Positions 25,192 through 34,121 of a stretch of DNA of 64,000 bases are shown one piece after another. Below the pieces are notes generated by a model. It was not told where the DNA came from, did no database searches, and saw only the letters and a program-made list of their open reading frames with translations. The DNA is from Frigoribacterium sp. PvP032 (GTDB taxonomy: Bacteria; Actinomycetota; Actinomycetes; Actinomycetales; Microbacteriaceae): positions 620,001 to 684,000 of the forward strand of contig NZ_JAFIBM010000001.1 of assembly GCF_017833035.1 (NCBI RefSeq), read 5' to 3'. The position numbers were made by a program, and so were the translations under genes. How positions within the stretch are numbered: position 1 is the stretch's first letter; each line of letters starts with the position of its first letter.

Positions 25192-25263
25192 TCGAGGGCG
25201 GGTGTTCCGGGCCGAGGGCGGGTCCGCCGCGACCCGCCCTCGGCCCGGACGACCCGCCCTCGA
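25192..25263. repeat. Long two-part palindrome
   Basis: An outer 12-bp stem (25192-25203 with 25252-25263, GAGGGCGGGT) encloses a perfect inner 18-bp stem (25207-25224 with 25231-25248) with a 6-base loop. It lies between the antiporter start and the amylase stop. Confidence 0.88.
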
Positions 25264-25272
25264 GAGGATCCT

Positions 25273-25326
25273 CAGGCGGGCAGGCGGGCAGGCGGGCAGG
25301 CGGGCAGGCGGGTAGGCGGTCAGGCG
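25273..25326. repeat. CAGGCGGG octamer tandem repeat reaching the GH13 stop codon
   Basis: Five perfect copies of CAGGCGGG (25273-25312) are followed by TAGGCGGT and CAGGCG. The last units contain the stop codon of the glycosidase, so slippage here could change its 3' UTR. Confidence 0.8.
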
Positions 25327-26747
25327 CGGGGCGCGACCACGGCCCAGCCGTGCGGGCCGACGACGAGCACGTCGCCGTCGAGCCCGGCGTCGCGGCCGGC
25401 GACCCAGCCGTCGGCGGCGGGCGCGGGGTCCGCGACGCGAAGGGGCTCGTCGCCGAGGTTGAGCGCGACGACGAGCACCTCGTCGGCGCCGTCGGACCGG
25501 GTGCCAGCCCCGCGCACCTCGAGCACGAGCGTCTCGTTCGTCACCGACACCGCGCGCGAGCGCGCAGCGTGCAGCCACGGGTGACGGCGACGGACGCCGA
25601 CCATCTCCTGGTGCAGGGCCAGGACGGCAGGGTCGGCACCGGCCACGAGCGACACGACACCGTCAGCGGCGCCGTCGCCGTCGCCCGACCAGCGGGGGAA
25701 CGCGGGACGCACCGCGTCGTCGCCGCCGACCCGCTCCTCCTTCAGTCCCGTCAGCCCGAGCTCGTCGCCGTAGTAGACGGACGGCACGCCGCCTAGGGTG
25801 AAGAGCAGCACGACGGCGTGGGCGTGGTGGCGCTCGTCGTCGATCTGGCTGGCGATGCGAGTGACGTCGTGGTTGCCGACGAACGTGAGCGGCGCGAACT
25901 CGTCGAGAAACTCGTCGTGGCGGGTGAGGGCCCAGGCGAGCTCGTGCAGGTTGACGTCCTGGATGCCGTGCCAGGTGCCCTGCCAGAGCTCGTACTGGGT
26001 GACGCTGTCGAGGCCTCCGTCGCGGACGGCCGCGGCGTAGTCGCCGTGCAGCACCTCGCCGACGACCCACACGTCGGGGTGGCGCTCGCGCAGCGGCGGC
26101 AGCACCTCGGCCCACAACGACGACGGCACCGAGTAGGCGGCGTCGAGGCGCCAGGCGTCCGCGCCGCGGTCGGCCCAGTGCACGAGCACGTCGGCGACGG
26201 TGCGGACGACCTCGGGCGAGGAGTGGTCGAGCGCGATCAGCCCGCCGTGCCCCTCGAAGGTCGCCAGCTCGCCGTGCTCGTCGCGACGGAACAGGGCGGC
26301 GGCCGGCGAGGACGAGTCGGCCCGCGCCTCCTGCAGGGCCGGGAACTCGGGGCCGACGTGGTTGAAGACGCCGTCGAGCATCACCCGCACGCCCTTGGCG
26401 TGAGCGGCCTCGATCAGCGTCACGAGGTCGTCGTCGGTGCCGAGGCGCGGGTCGACGCGGAACCAGTCGATCGTGTCGTAGCCGTGCGTCGACGACGCGA
26501 AGACGGGTCCGAGCGCGAGCCCGTTCGCGCCCAGCGCGAGCAGGTGGTCGAGCCACGGCACGAGATCGAGGAGGCGCGGCTGCGGCGAGCGGTCCGCCCC
26601 GGTCGTGTCGGCCCCGCCGAACCCCAGCGGGTAGACGTGCCACCAGATGACGTGCTCGGTCCAGGCGCGGCCGGAGGCGATCGGGGTGCGGGCGCCGCTG
26701 GTGCCGGAGCTGGTGCTGGCGGGGGTGGTCGGGGTGCTGTGCTGCAT
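25320..26747 (-). CDS. GH13 alpha-amylase-family glycosidase
   Basis: This 475-residue protein has the four conserved GH13 regions: GVRVMLDGVFNHVG (region I), ADAWRLDAAYSV (region II with the nucleophile Asp), WVVGEVLHGD (acid/base Glu) and FVGNHDVTRI (region IV). No signal peptide is present, so it is cytosolic, probably acting on maltodextrins or cyclomaltodextrins taken up by the cell. A C-terminal beta domain follows. The ATG at 26747 was taken; a GTG nine bases upstream is also possible. Confidence 0.93.
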   Translation of the reverse strand: MQHSTPTTPASTSSGTSGARTPIASGRAWTEHVIWWHVYPLGFGGADTTGADRSPQPRLLDLVPWLDHLLALGANGLALGPVFASSTHGYDTIDWFRVDPRLGTDDDLVTLIEAAHAKGVRVMLDGVFNHVGPEFPALQEARADSSSPAAALFRRDEHGELATFEGHGGLIALDHSSPEVVRTVADVLVHWADRGADAWRLDAAYSVPSSLWAEVLPPLRERHPDVWVVGEVLHGDYAAAVRDGGLDSVTQYELWQGTWHGIQDVNLHELAWALTRHDEFLDEFAPLTFVGNHDVTRIASQIDDERHHAHAVVLLFTLGGVPSVYYGDELGLTGLKEERVGGDDAVRPAFPRWSGDGDGAADGVVSLVAGADPAVLALHQEMVGVRRRHPWLHAARSRAVSVTNETLVLEVRGAGTRSDGADEVLVVALNLGDEPLRVADPAPAADGWVAGRDAGLDGDVLVVGPHGWAVVAPRA

Positions 26748-26828
26748 GCGGGCCACGGTAGCGGCGGGCGCTCGGGCTGGTCCGCGCGCACGTCGTCGTG
26801 TGCGCTGCGCGGCCTCGGGGGTCGCGGG

Positions 26829-27956
26829 TCAGTCCGCGTCGAGCTCGATCGGGTCGCTGAGGCCGAGCGACCAGACGGCGACGCCGGCCAGCCCGAGGCC
26901 GCGGGCGAGCGACACGCGCGTGTCGAGCGAGCGGGCGTCCGACCACCAGAGCACCTCGCCGTCGTCGAGGGTCGCGGTCTGCTCGGCGGCCGTGGAGTCC
27001 CAGCGGGCGTCGCCGCCGGCGTCCTCGACGCGGTCGCGCGCCTCCTCGTCGGTCAGCGGGCCGGTAGCAGCAGGGCCCGTGCCGCCCCAGCGGTAGCCGT
27101 AGCCACCGACGCCGAGCACGACCTGGTCGGTCGGCGCGAGCTCCGTGAGGGCGGCGAGGGAGTCGATCGTCCAGTCGAGGGCGCCGACGGGACCGGGCGT
27201 GTCCGGGTCCCACAGGCCGTGCTGGTCGTAGGCCATCAGGGCGAGGTGGTCGAGCGACAGGGCGAGGGCCGGGACGTCGTAGCCGCGCTCGGCGTAGCCC
27301 TCGACCGTCGTCGAGGCCTGCATTGCCAGGTCGAGCCGCACGTCGGGCCCGACGGCGGTGCGCAGCTCGCCGGCGAACGCCGTGAGGCCGGCGGCGTGGG
27401 TCCTCGTGAGGCTCTCGAGGTCGATCATCAGCGAGTCCCAGCCGCCGGTCTGCACGCGCGAAACGAGGTCGGCGACGACGGCCGAGCGGTTGGCCTGGCT
27501 CGTCAGCAGGGCGGTCGCGATCGGCGTGCTGAAGTCGCCGAGGGCGTCGTCGTAGTTGCTCACGAGCAGCTGCGCCTGCAGACCCTGCGCGTGGGCGGCG
27601 TCGCGTTGCGCCTCGGCCTCGAGCGAGGGGGCGCTGACGCTCGCGCCGTCGGCGGCCAGCAGCACGCCGTCGACGCTGACCACGTCGAGGGAGGCGGCGC
27701 TCGCGTCCACGAGGCCGAGGTCGTCGCCCTCGAGCACGAAGCCCGTCACGTCGAGGGTTGGGGCCGTCGCGACGGCATCGGCCGGTTCGGCGTCGGCCGC
27801 AGCGGCGTCGTCGTCGAGCGCCGCCCCCGACGAGGAGGTGGACGGCGCCCCGGACGAGGAGACGCCGGTCGCCGAGGTGCACCCGCCCAGCACCAGGGCG
27901 AGCAGAGCGATGACGGCGACCCGGGCGGAGCGTGTGCGGACGGACGTCGGTGTCAT
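26829..27956 (-). CDS. GH18-like secreted lipoprotein
   Basis: The 375-residue protein has a lipoprotein signal (LVLGGC), an Ala/Asp/Ser linker and a TIM-barrel domain. The key segment WDSLMIDLESL matches the GH18 DxxDxDxE pattern with the catalytic Glu retained. Later segments (HLALMAYDQHGL, VVLGVGGYGYRW and GVAVWSLGLSDP) fit YaaH/SleL-type GH18 proteins that act on N-acetylglucosamine polymers. A role in cell-wall turnover is likely. It lies 80 bases from the GH13 gene on the same strand and is divergent from the next lipoprotein. Confidence 0.87.
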   Translation of the reverse strand: MTPTSVRTRSARVAVIALLALVLGGCTSATGVSSSGAPSTSSSGAALDDDAAAADAEPADAVATAPTLDVTGFVLEGDDLGLVDASAASLDVVSVDGVLLAADGASVSAPSLEAEAQRDAAHAQGLQAQLLVSNYDDALGDFSTPIATALLTSQANRSAVVADLVSRVQTGGWDSLMIDLESLTRTHAAGLTAFAGELRTAVGPDVRLDLAMQASTTVEGYAERGYDVPALALSLDHLALMAYDQHGLWDPDTPGPVGALDWTIDSLAALTELAPTDQVVLGVGGYGYRWGGTGPAATGPLTDEEARDRVEDAGGDARWDSTAAEQTATLDDGEVLWWSDARSLDTRVSLARGLGLAGVAVWSLGLSDPIELDAD

Positions 27957-28097
27957 GGACGGAGCGTACGACGACTTGCGGCCGATGCGCACTCACGCTG
28001 CAGGATGACGCGCCGACCCGCCCCGCCGCCTAGCGTGGGCAGCGCGACCCGAGGCCTCCGACCCCGGGGGCCGAGACCGTCCGGGGGGACCCACGCC

Positions 28098-28805
28098 ATG
28101 AGGAACACGCACTCGATCACCGTCGTCACGACACTAGGCGCCGTCGCGGCGCTCGCCCTCTCGCTGGCAGGGTGCGCCGGCGGGGCAGGCAGCGCAGGAG
28201 GCGCCTCCTCGGAGACGCCTCGGCCCACGGCCACCGACACGGCCGCGAGCCCGTCGCCGTCGACGGCGGCACCGTCTCCCTCGCCCGAGCCGACGCCCGC
28301 CGTGGCCTCGATCCCCACGGACTGCACGGACATCGTCGACCCGGCGACCTACGCCGCGACGATGGGGGACACGCCGCTGAACGACCCGGACTTCTTCACG
28401 GGACAGACGGGCCAGCTCCAGCCGAGCCCGGCACCCGAGGGCGCCGACCCTGGCGAGGTCGTCCGGGCCGCGACCCAGCTGACCTGCGGCTGGCGCGACC
28501 CTCGGGCCGACATCACGGGCCTGTTCGTCGACGTGGCCACGGTCGACTCCGCGACCGCCGCCTCCTACCCGGCCTGGCTGGCCGACCCGGCTGCCGCCCA
28601 GAGCGAGTTGCGGAACGGCGTCGTGTACGACTGCACGGACCGCCTCGGCGGCACGGTGTGCCAGTACAGCCGCGTCGAGGAGCAGTACGGGACGACCTCG
28701 GCCGAGACCGTCCTCGTGCGGGACGACGTGGTCGTGAGCGTGACCCAGTCGAACTACCCCACGGACGACCTGCTCGGCGCGATCGTCACCCGCATCTGGG
28801 GCTGA
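28098..28805 (+). CDS. Secreted lipoprotein of unknown function, paralogue of the gene at the right edge
   Basis: The 235-residue product has a lipoprotein signal (LSLAGC), a long Ser/Thr/Pro linker and a ~150-residue domain with four conserved cysteines (TDCTD, TCGW, YDCTD, TVCQY). The segment WRDPRADITGLFVDVA with SNYPTDDLLGAI is clearly shared with the cut protein at 63717-64000 (WREPQADVSGIFVILG, NVPTNDLIGSM). It resembles DUF3558-type actinobacterial lipoproteins in size and layout, but I cannot confirm that family. The start has a GGGGGGA ribosome site. Confidence 0.8.
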   Translation: MRNTHSITVVTTLGAVAALALSLAGCAGGAGSAGGASSETPRPTATDTAASPSPSTAAPSPSPEPTPAVASIPTDCTDIVDPATYAATMGDTPLNDPDFFTGQTGQLQPSPAPEGADPGEVVRAATQLTCGWRDPRADITGLFVDVATVDSATAASYPAWLADPAAAQSELRNGVVYDCTDRLGGTVCQYSRVEEQYGTTSAETVLVRDDVVVSVTQSNYPTDDLLGAIVTRIWG

Positions 28806-28870
28806 CGCCCGCGTTCGCGCTCGCGCCCGCCCCCTCGCGCTCGCGCTCGCGCTCGCGCGCCGGCGGGATG

Positions 28871-28933
28871 CGTCGAGTTGCCCCGAAGGGCTGCTCTCGC
28901 GGCCGTCGGGCCGCACATCGGGGCAACTCGACG
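28871..28933. repeat. Family B intergenic palindrome
   Basis: CGTCGAGTTGCCCCGA (28871-28886) pairs perfectly with 28918-28933. It ends three bases from the stop of the convergent VOC gene. A CGCGCT hexamer run precedes it at about 28836-28860. Confidence 0.88.
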
Positions 28934-28935
28934 GG

Positions 28936-29388
28936 TCAGGCGCGACCGCCGGGACGGGCGGCGGCGAGTTCGAGGGCGACGTCGTCGGGATCCTGCAGCG
29001 ACAGGACGACGAGGCCGAACGCGGGCAGGTCGGTGACCTCGCCGTGCACGATGCCAGCGGCCTCCAGCCGCTCGGCCGCCGCGTGCAGCTCGTCGACGGA
29101 GCCGACGCGGAGGCTCAGGTGGTCGAGCCCGACCCGGTCGGGGTCGAAGCGGTCGCCGGCCGGAGCGACCGGACGCAGCCCCAGGGTCTGGCCGCCGAAC
29201 GTGAACGAGCAGCCGCCGTAGGTGCGCTGCGGGTCGTCGTGGATCGTCGGGTCGTCGATCTGGTCGCTGAAGTCGCTGCCGGGAGGCATGCCGAACAGCT
29301 GCTCGTAGAAGGCCTTGCTGCGCCGGATGTCCGTGACGGTGAGGCGCACGTGCGAGAAGCCGAGCGGGGTGACGACGGGGTCGGTCAT
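28936..29388 (-). CDS. VOC-family (glyoxalase/dioxygenase-fold) protein
   Basis: This 150-residue protein has two beta-alpha-beta-beta-beta units typical of the vicinal oxygen chelate fold. The candidate metal ligands His and Glu are in the usual places: GFSHVRLTVTD, VGLDHLSLRVG and DDVALELAAA. Members include glyoxalase I, bleomycin-resistance proteins and extradiol dioxygenases. The short length fits a homodimeric lyase or resistance protein. It seems to be a single gene bounded by palindromes on both sides. Confidence 0.9.
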   Translation of the reverse strand: MTDPVVTPLGFSHVRLTVTDIRRSKAFYEQLFGMPPGSDFSDQIDDPTIHDDPQRTYGGCSFTFGGQTLGLRPVAPAGDRFDPDRVGLDHLSLRVGSVDELHAAAERLEAAGIVHGEVTDLPAFGLVVLSLQDPDDVALELAAARPGGRA

Positions 29389-29441
29389 GGGGCCATCATC
29401 GGCCTCCGGTCTCGACGTCGCCCGCTTCCGCCCCTGAGGGC

Positions 29442-29497
29442 GGGCGAGTTCGACGGGGGCGGGCGGTCGTGACGGCCCGCCCCCGACGAACTCGCCC
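29442..29497. repeat. Palindrome between the VOC gene and the two-component operon
   Basis: Arms 29442-29464 and 29475-29497 pair over 23 bases with one central A-A mismatch (outer GGGCGAGTTCG, inner CGGGGGCGGGC). It lies about 60 bases from the stop of the response regulator gene. Confidence 0.88.
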
Positions 29498-29555
29498 GTC
29501 GTGTGCTGTCGCCGCGCGCAGGCGCAGGTGCAGGCGCAGGCTCAGCGGAGCGGGC

Positions 29556-30239
29556 TCAGCGGAGCAGGCCCGAGCGCCAGGCCCAGACGACGGTCTGCAG
29601 CCGGTCGCGGGTGTCGAGCTTCGTCATGACCCTGGTCAGGTGCGACTTGACCGTGCTCGTCTCGATCACGAGGCGGGCACCGATCTCGTCGTTCGACAGG
29701 CCCTCGCCGAGCAGCCGGACGATCTCCTGCTCGCGCGGCGTCAGCACGTCGGCCGAGACCCCCGTCGAGGAGGCGGCCCGCCGTCGCGTGAACTCCGCGA
29801 TGACGCGGCGGGTGGTGGCGCCGTCGATCGCGGCGTGCCCCGACGCCAGCGCGCGGACGGCGGCGACGAACTCGTCGGGCTCCGCGTCCTTGAGGACGAA
29901 GCCGCTCGCCCCCGCCTCGAGGGCGCCGAACACGTACTCGTCGAGGTCGAACGTCGTCGCGACGAGGACGGCAGGACCCCTCCGTTCGTCGCCGGGCGCC
30001 GACGACTGCGCCCCCGCCGACGCGGCGCCCGTGATCGCCCGGGTCGCCTCGATGCCGTCGCCGCCGGGCATCCGCACGTCCATCACGACGACGTCGGGGC
30101 GGGTGCGCTGCACGACCTCGACGCCCTCACGGCCGCCGGAGGCCTCGCCCACGACCTCGATCCCCCCGGCGGTCTCGAGCACGATGCGGAACCCGGCCCG
30201 CACGATCGACTGGTCGTCGACCAGCACGACGCGGATCAC
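29556..30239 (-). CDS. NarL/FixJ-family response regulator
   Basis: The 227-residue regulator has a receiver domain with the phospho-acceptor in VVVMDVRMPGGDG and a C-terminal LuxR-type helix-turn-helix (LTPREQEIVRLLGEGLSNDE, then TSTVKSHLTRVM). It starts with GTG overlapping the histidine kinase stop (GTGA), so it is made together with the kinase. A loop rich in Ala/Gly/Ser after the phospho-acceptor strand (AASAGAQSSAPGDERRG) is longer than usual. Confidence 0.94.
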   Translation of the reverse strand: MIRVVLVDDQSIVRAGFRIVLETAGGIEVVGEASGGREGVEVVQRTRPDVVVMDVRMPGGDGIEATRAITGAASAGAQSSAPGDERRGPAVLVATTFDLDEYVFGALEAGASGFVLKDAEPDEFVAAVRALASGHAAIDGATTRRVIAEFTRRRAASSTGVSADVLTPREQEIVRLLGEGLSNDEIGARLVIETSTVKSHLTRVMTKLDTRDRLQTVVWAWRSGLLR

Positions 30240-31723
30240 GAGACGGCCCCGGCAGTCCCGGCGGCCCCGGCAGCAGCGGAGTCGGGCTCCCTCTCGACCG
30301 GCAGCTCGAGCCGTACGCGCCACGTGCTCGCGTCCGTCTCGACGGCGCCGGCCTCGAGCACCCCGCCGACCAGGGCGGCGCGCTCGCGCATCCCCACCAG
30401 CCCGTACCCGGCAGGCGCGGAGCTCACCGGGACGCGGGGCACCTCGTTCTCGACGACGAGCACGAGCCGCCCGGGTCGTGCGGTCGTGGTCAGCAGCACC
30501 CGCGCGCCGGGGGCGTGCCTGCGGGCGTTGGCCAGCGCCTCCTGCACGGTGCGGTAGGCCGTGACGTCGGCGAGCGGCGCCAGCGAGGGCGGGGCGCCCT
30601 CGACCCGTTCGTCGACGACGGTGCCGACCGCCCGGGCCGCCGCGACGAGCTCGCCGACGTCGCGCAGCCCGGGCACCGGAGCCGTGCCGGTGGCGTCGTC
30701 GCCCGTCTCGCGCAGGATCCCCACGATCGACCGCAGCGAGTCGAGCGTCTCGCGCCCCTGCGACCGGACGCTGCGGAGCGACTCCTTCGCGCGCTCGGGA
30801 TCGACGTCGACGAGGCGCTCGGCGGCCCCCGCCTGCACGACGAGGCCGGTGAGGTGGTGCGCCGCGATGTCGTGCAGCTCGCGGGCCATGCGCGTGCGTT
30901 CCGCCGCGACGGCCGACCGGGTCAGCGTCTCGTGGTGCTCGACCGACTCGGCGGCCCGAGCCCGGCTGTCGGCCTCGTGCCGACGTCGCAGGGCGACCCA
31001 CGAGCCGACGGAGGCGCTGATCCCGTTCACGAGGACGGCCGTCGCCACGAGGGCGAGCGCCTCGACGGCGGCGCCGACGGGGCTGAGCCCGTCGACCCCG
31101 CCGAGGCCGCCGAGCCCCGGCTCGGCGCCCAGGAGCTGCTTGACGGCGCCCGTCGCGCCGACCACGGCACCGGCCGTCTCGAGGCCGACCGCGACCAGCA
31201 GCCAGCCGACGGCAGCCCGCGTCGACAGGATGGTGCCCACCGTGTAGGCGGCGACGACGGGCGCGGACGTCCAGACCGCGAGCCCCGTGGGCAGCACCGT
31301 CAGGAGGCCCGCCTGGACGACGCTGATCGCCAGCAGCGTCGCGACCGGCGACCGTCGGCGGAACGCCAGGGGGACGCACTGCACGACGGCGAGCACGAGC
31401 ACCGCCACGACCTGGGCGACGGGGACGCTGCGCGAGGCGCCCGAGAACTCGCCCACGCCCACGAGCGCGGCGAGCAGGAGGACGGTCACGATCGTCCACA
31501 CCGCGGCCAGCACGACGTCCCGGCCGAACGGCGTCCGCACCCCGACCCGGGCGAGCAGCCGGCGCGTCGCGGCGAAGCCCGGCCCCGACCCCTCGTGCTC
31601 CGCCGCGCCGGGCAGACCGGCGACGGCGGCGAGGGAGGCGGAGGAGGAGGTGGTCACGTCCCGAGCATGCCAGGTGGCATCGACCTCGTGGTCGCGGGGC
31701 GCACCTCCCTGTGGACGGGTCAT
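30236..31723 (-). CDS. Sensor histidine kinase (HisKA_3 type)
   Basis: This 495-residue kinase has about six N-terminal membrane helices (residues ~70-240), the HisKA_3 phosphorylation site ERTRMARELHDIAAHHLTGL and an HATPase_c domain (TVQEALANARRHAPGA, GYGLVGMRERAALVGG). Its start overlaps the stop of the beta-lactamase-like gene (ATGA at 31720-31723 region), and its end overlaps the regulator. The three proteins are thus made from one coupled message. The signal is probably sensed in or at the membrane, since no large extracellular domain is visible. Confidence 0.93.
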   Translation of the reverse strand: MTRPQGGAPRDHEVDATWHARDVTTSSSASLAAVAGLPGAAEHEGSGPGFAATRRLLARVGVRTPFGRDVVLAAVWTIVTVLLLAALVGVGEFSGASRSVPVAQVVAVLVLAVVQCVPLAFRRRSPVATLLAISVVQAGLLTVLPTGLAVWTSAPVVAAYTVGTILSTRAAVGWLLVAVGLETAGAVVGATGAVKQLLGAEPGLGGLGGVDGLSPVGAAVEALALVATAVLVNGISASVGSWVALRRRHEADSRARAAESVEHHETLTRSAVAAERTRMARELHDIAAHHLTGLVVQAGAAERLVDVDPERAKESLRSVRSQGRETLDSLRSIVGILRETGDDATGTAPVPGLRDVGELVAAARAVGTVVDERVEGAPPSLAPLADVTAYRTVQEALANARRHAPGARVLLTTTARPGRLVLVVENEVPRVPVSSAPAGYGLVGMRERAALVGGVLEAGAVETDASTWRVRLELPVEREPDSAAAGAAGTAGAVS

Positions 31724-33993
31724 CAGAAGCTCACGCTCGGGGAGAGGAGACGCCACGTGACTGCGAACACGGCCAGCACGACGAGCGCCGCGACGACGAG
31801 CACGCGCCCGGTCACCGAGGCCCAGCCGCGGCGTTCGCGCACGGCCTGCACGGCGGCGACGGCCGCGGGCACGATCGCGACGACGCCCAGCAGCTGGAAC
31901 ACCTGCAGCACGCGCATCGACCCGGCCGACACCTCCTGGAAAGCCATGGCCTGCACGGCCGTGATCGCCCAGCCGACGAGGGCGAGCAGCACGGAGGCCT
32001 GACCGAGCCGCGACAGCAGCAGCGCACGGCGGCGTCGACCGGTCTCGGGACGGCGTGCGGCGACGAGGTCGCGGCGTCCGGTACGGCGGCCGAGCCCGAC
32101 GAGCGCGGCGGTCGGCCACGCGACCACCGACACGAGCAGCACCGCGACCGCGGCGAGCACGAGCGGCAGGGCCGTCGAGGCGACCTGCCAGGGCTGCGCC
32201 CGCAGCATGGTGAAGGAGGCGCCCCACGAGATCGCCTGGACGGTCGCGTCCGCGTCGTCCGCGCCAGCGCCGGTTCTGTCGCCCTCGCCGGCGGTCCGCG
32301 TCGCGAGCACGGCGTCGCCGCCGACCTCGCGCCACAGGTGCTCGTCCACCAGCTCGTACACGCCGGTCGTGGTCGAGAGCGGCTTCGGGGTCACCGCGAT
32401 CGTGCCGTCAGAGCGAGGCACGATCGTCGTCTGCCCGCTCAGCGCGAGGAGCGCGCCCGGGTTCGTGACCGGCGAGCGGGAGGAGGTGTACGTGCCGGCC
32501 ATCGCGGCGGCCGCGGCGGCGCTGTCGAGCTGACCCGCGCCTCCTGCGGTCTCGTCCGACCCGTCCGACGTCGCTGAGGAGGGGCCGGCGTCTCGTGCGG
32601 CTGATCCGTCTCGAGACGGATCAGCCGCAGCAGCGACCGTGTCCGCCCCGGTCCCCGCGAGGTCGGCCTCAGCCGAGGCGTCGCGCAGGTACCGGTCCGC
32701 GAAGCCCTGCAGCAGCGTCGTGCGCAGGTCGAGGGTGGCGGTCGGGGTGCGTCCCGAGGCGTTGAACGACACGAAGATGCCCGCGTCGGCCTCGGGGAAC
32801 ATCCGCATCGCGCTGTGGAACACCGTCGTGTCGCCGTCGTGCCCGAAGGCCGGCACGCCGGGGGTGCTGTCGTCGAAGAAGCCGAGGTCCATGCGCTGGC
32901 CGACGGCGAGGGTGCCGAGCTGGTCGGCGCCGAGCGCGGGGCGGTGCATCTCGTCGAGGGTCGCGGGCTCGAGCAGGGACTGCTCGGCGGGCAGGTCGCC
33001 CAGGTGCGCGAGCATGAAGCGCGCCATGTCGGTCGCGGTGGCCGACATCGCCCCGGCGGGTGCCGCGTTCACGACCTCGGTCGGCACGGACGGCGCCGAG
33101 TCGTCCGGGTAGCCCTTCGCGAGCCGGGCCTGCAGGTCTTCGGGCAGGGGCTGCTCGAAGGTCGACGAGGTCATCCCTGCACGCTCGAGGACCTGCTCCT
33201 GCACCAGCTCGGCGAACGGCTTCCCGCTCACCCGCTCGGCGACGTAGCCGGCCAGCGTGGCGCCGTAGTTCGAGTACGCGGGAGTCGTGCCGGGCTCGTA
33301 GACCTGCGCCGGGGGAGCGGTCGTCACCGCCTCACGCAGCGTCTGCTCGCTGCCGGGGGTGCCGATCAGGCCGGCGATCACCTCCTCGAAGCCGGCCGTG
33401 TGGGTCAGCAGGTGGCGCAGCGTGATCGCGCCCTCCGGGGTGTCGAGGTCGAAGTCGAGGTACTGCTGCACGTCGGCGTCGAGGTCGAGCTTCCCTGCCT
33501 CGACGAGCTGCATGATCGCGGTCGCCGAGACCACCTTCGAGACGGAGCCGATGCGGAACAGGGTGTCGTCGGGGTCGACCGGGCGGGTCGGGTCGCCGTC
33601 CGTGCCGGTGTCGGCGAGGCCGTAGCCGCGTGCGGTGAGCAGCTGCCCGTCGGAGACGACCGAGACCGTCGCGCCGGGGATGCCGGTCGTCTGCAGCGCC
33701 GAGCCGAGCGCGCCGTCGAGCCAGGCGTCGACGTCGTCCTGCGTCAGGGAGTGGCCGCCGGGCTGGCGCTGGGGGGCCGCAGGAGGCGCGGGCTCGGACG
33801 TCCGGGAGGTCGCGCCGGTCGCGGAGCCGGCCGCGGTGCCGGATGCGGTGCCGGACGCGTCGGCCGCGCCCGCGGAGCACGCGGCGAGCGGCACGGCGAG
33901 GGCGACGACGGCCGCTGCGGCGGCGAGTCGGGGCAGGAGGCGGCGGGCGCGGAGGCCCGTCCGCTGCGGGTCGTGGAGGGGTGTCGATGTCAT
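31723..33993 (-). CDS. Serine beta-lactamase/PBP-like membrane protein coupled to the two-component system
   Basis: The 756-residue lipoprotein-like product has a signal with AAC lipobox, a class C beta-lactamase/D-alanyl carboxypeptidase domain (residues ~95-450) with the SxxK motif IGSVSKVV, the YxN motif PAYSNYG and a late FGHDGDT segment. A Ser/Ala/Asp linker, a beta-rich domain and four to five C-terminal membrane helices follow. Such proteins hydrolyse D-amino peptides or esters. Coupling to the kinase by an ATGA overlap suggests it either supplies or modulates the kinase signal, for example by sensing cell-wall peptides. This is inference. Confidence 0.88.
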   Translation of the reverse strand: MTSTPLHDPQRTGLRARRLLPRLAAAAAVVALAVPLAACSAGAADASGTASGTAAGSATGATSRTSEPAPPAAPQRQPGGHSLTQDDVDAWLDGALGSALQTTGIPGATVSVVSDGQLLTARGYGLADTGTDGDPTRPVDPDDTLFRIGSVSKVVSATAIMQLVEAGKLDLDADVQQYLDFDLDTPEGAITLRHLLTHTAGFEEVIAGLIGTPGSEQTLREAVTTAPPAQVYEPGTTPAYSNYGATLAGYVAERVSGKPFAELVQEQVLERAGMTSSTFEQPLPEDLQARLAKGYPDDSAPSVPTEVVNAAPAGAMSATATDMARFMLAHLGDLPAEQSLLEPATLDEMHRPALGADQLGTLAVGQRMDLGFFDDSTPGVPAFGHDGDTTVFHSAMRMFPEADAGIFVSFNASGRTPTATLDLRTTLLQGFADRYLRDASAEADLAGTGADTVAAAADPSRDGSAARDAGPSSATSDGSDETAGGAGQLDSAAAAAAMAGTYTSSRSPVTNPGALLALSGQTTIVPRSDGTIAVTPKPLSTTTGVYELVDEHLWREVGGDAVLATRTAGEGDRTGAGADDADATVQAISWGASFTMLRAQPWQVASTALPLVLAAVAVLLVSVVAWPTAALVGLGRRTGRRDLVAARRPETGRRRRALLLSRLGQASVLLALVGWAITAVQAMAFQEVSAGSMRVLQVFQLLGVVAIVPAAVAAVQAVRERRGWASVTGRVLVVAALVVLAVFAVTWRLLSPSVSF

Positions 33994-34042
33994 GCCTCCA
34001 CGCTCGCCGGTCGGGCGCCGGGGCACAGCGTGCGCAGGTCGG

Positions 34043-34076
34043 GACCTCGCCTGCGACCTGAGTCGCAGGCGAGGTC
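34043..34076. promoter_or_regulatory. Perfect 15-bp inverted repeat in a divergent promoter
   Basis: GACCTCGCCTGCGAC (34043-34057) pairs with 34062-34076 around a 4-base loop, 50 bases upstream of the beta-lactamase-like gene. Unlike the other palindromes it lies in a promoter region, so it may be an operator for the adjacent response regulator. Confidence 0.45.
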
Positions 34077-34121
34077 TCGACCTCCGCCTCCTGCCGCCCG
34101 CCTCCTGCTCGCTGCTCGGGC

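Noticed and set aside
23355-25796. A very long plus-strand frame opposite the Na+/H+ antiporter
   Set aside because: The antiporter on the minus strand has intact motifs; the plus frame has antisense composition only.
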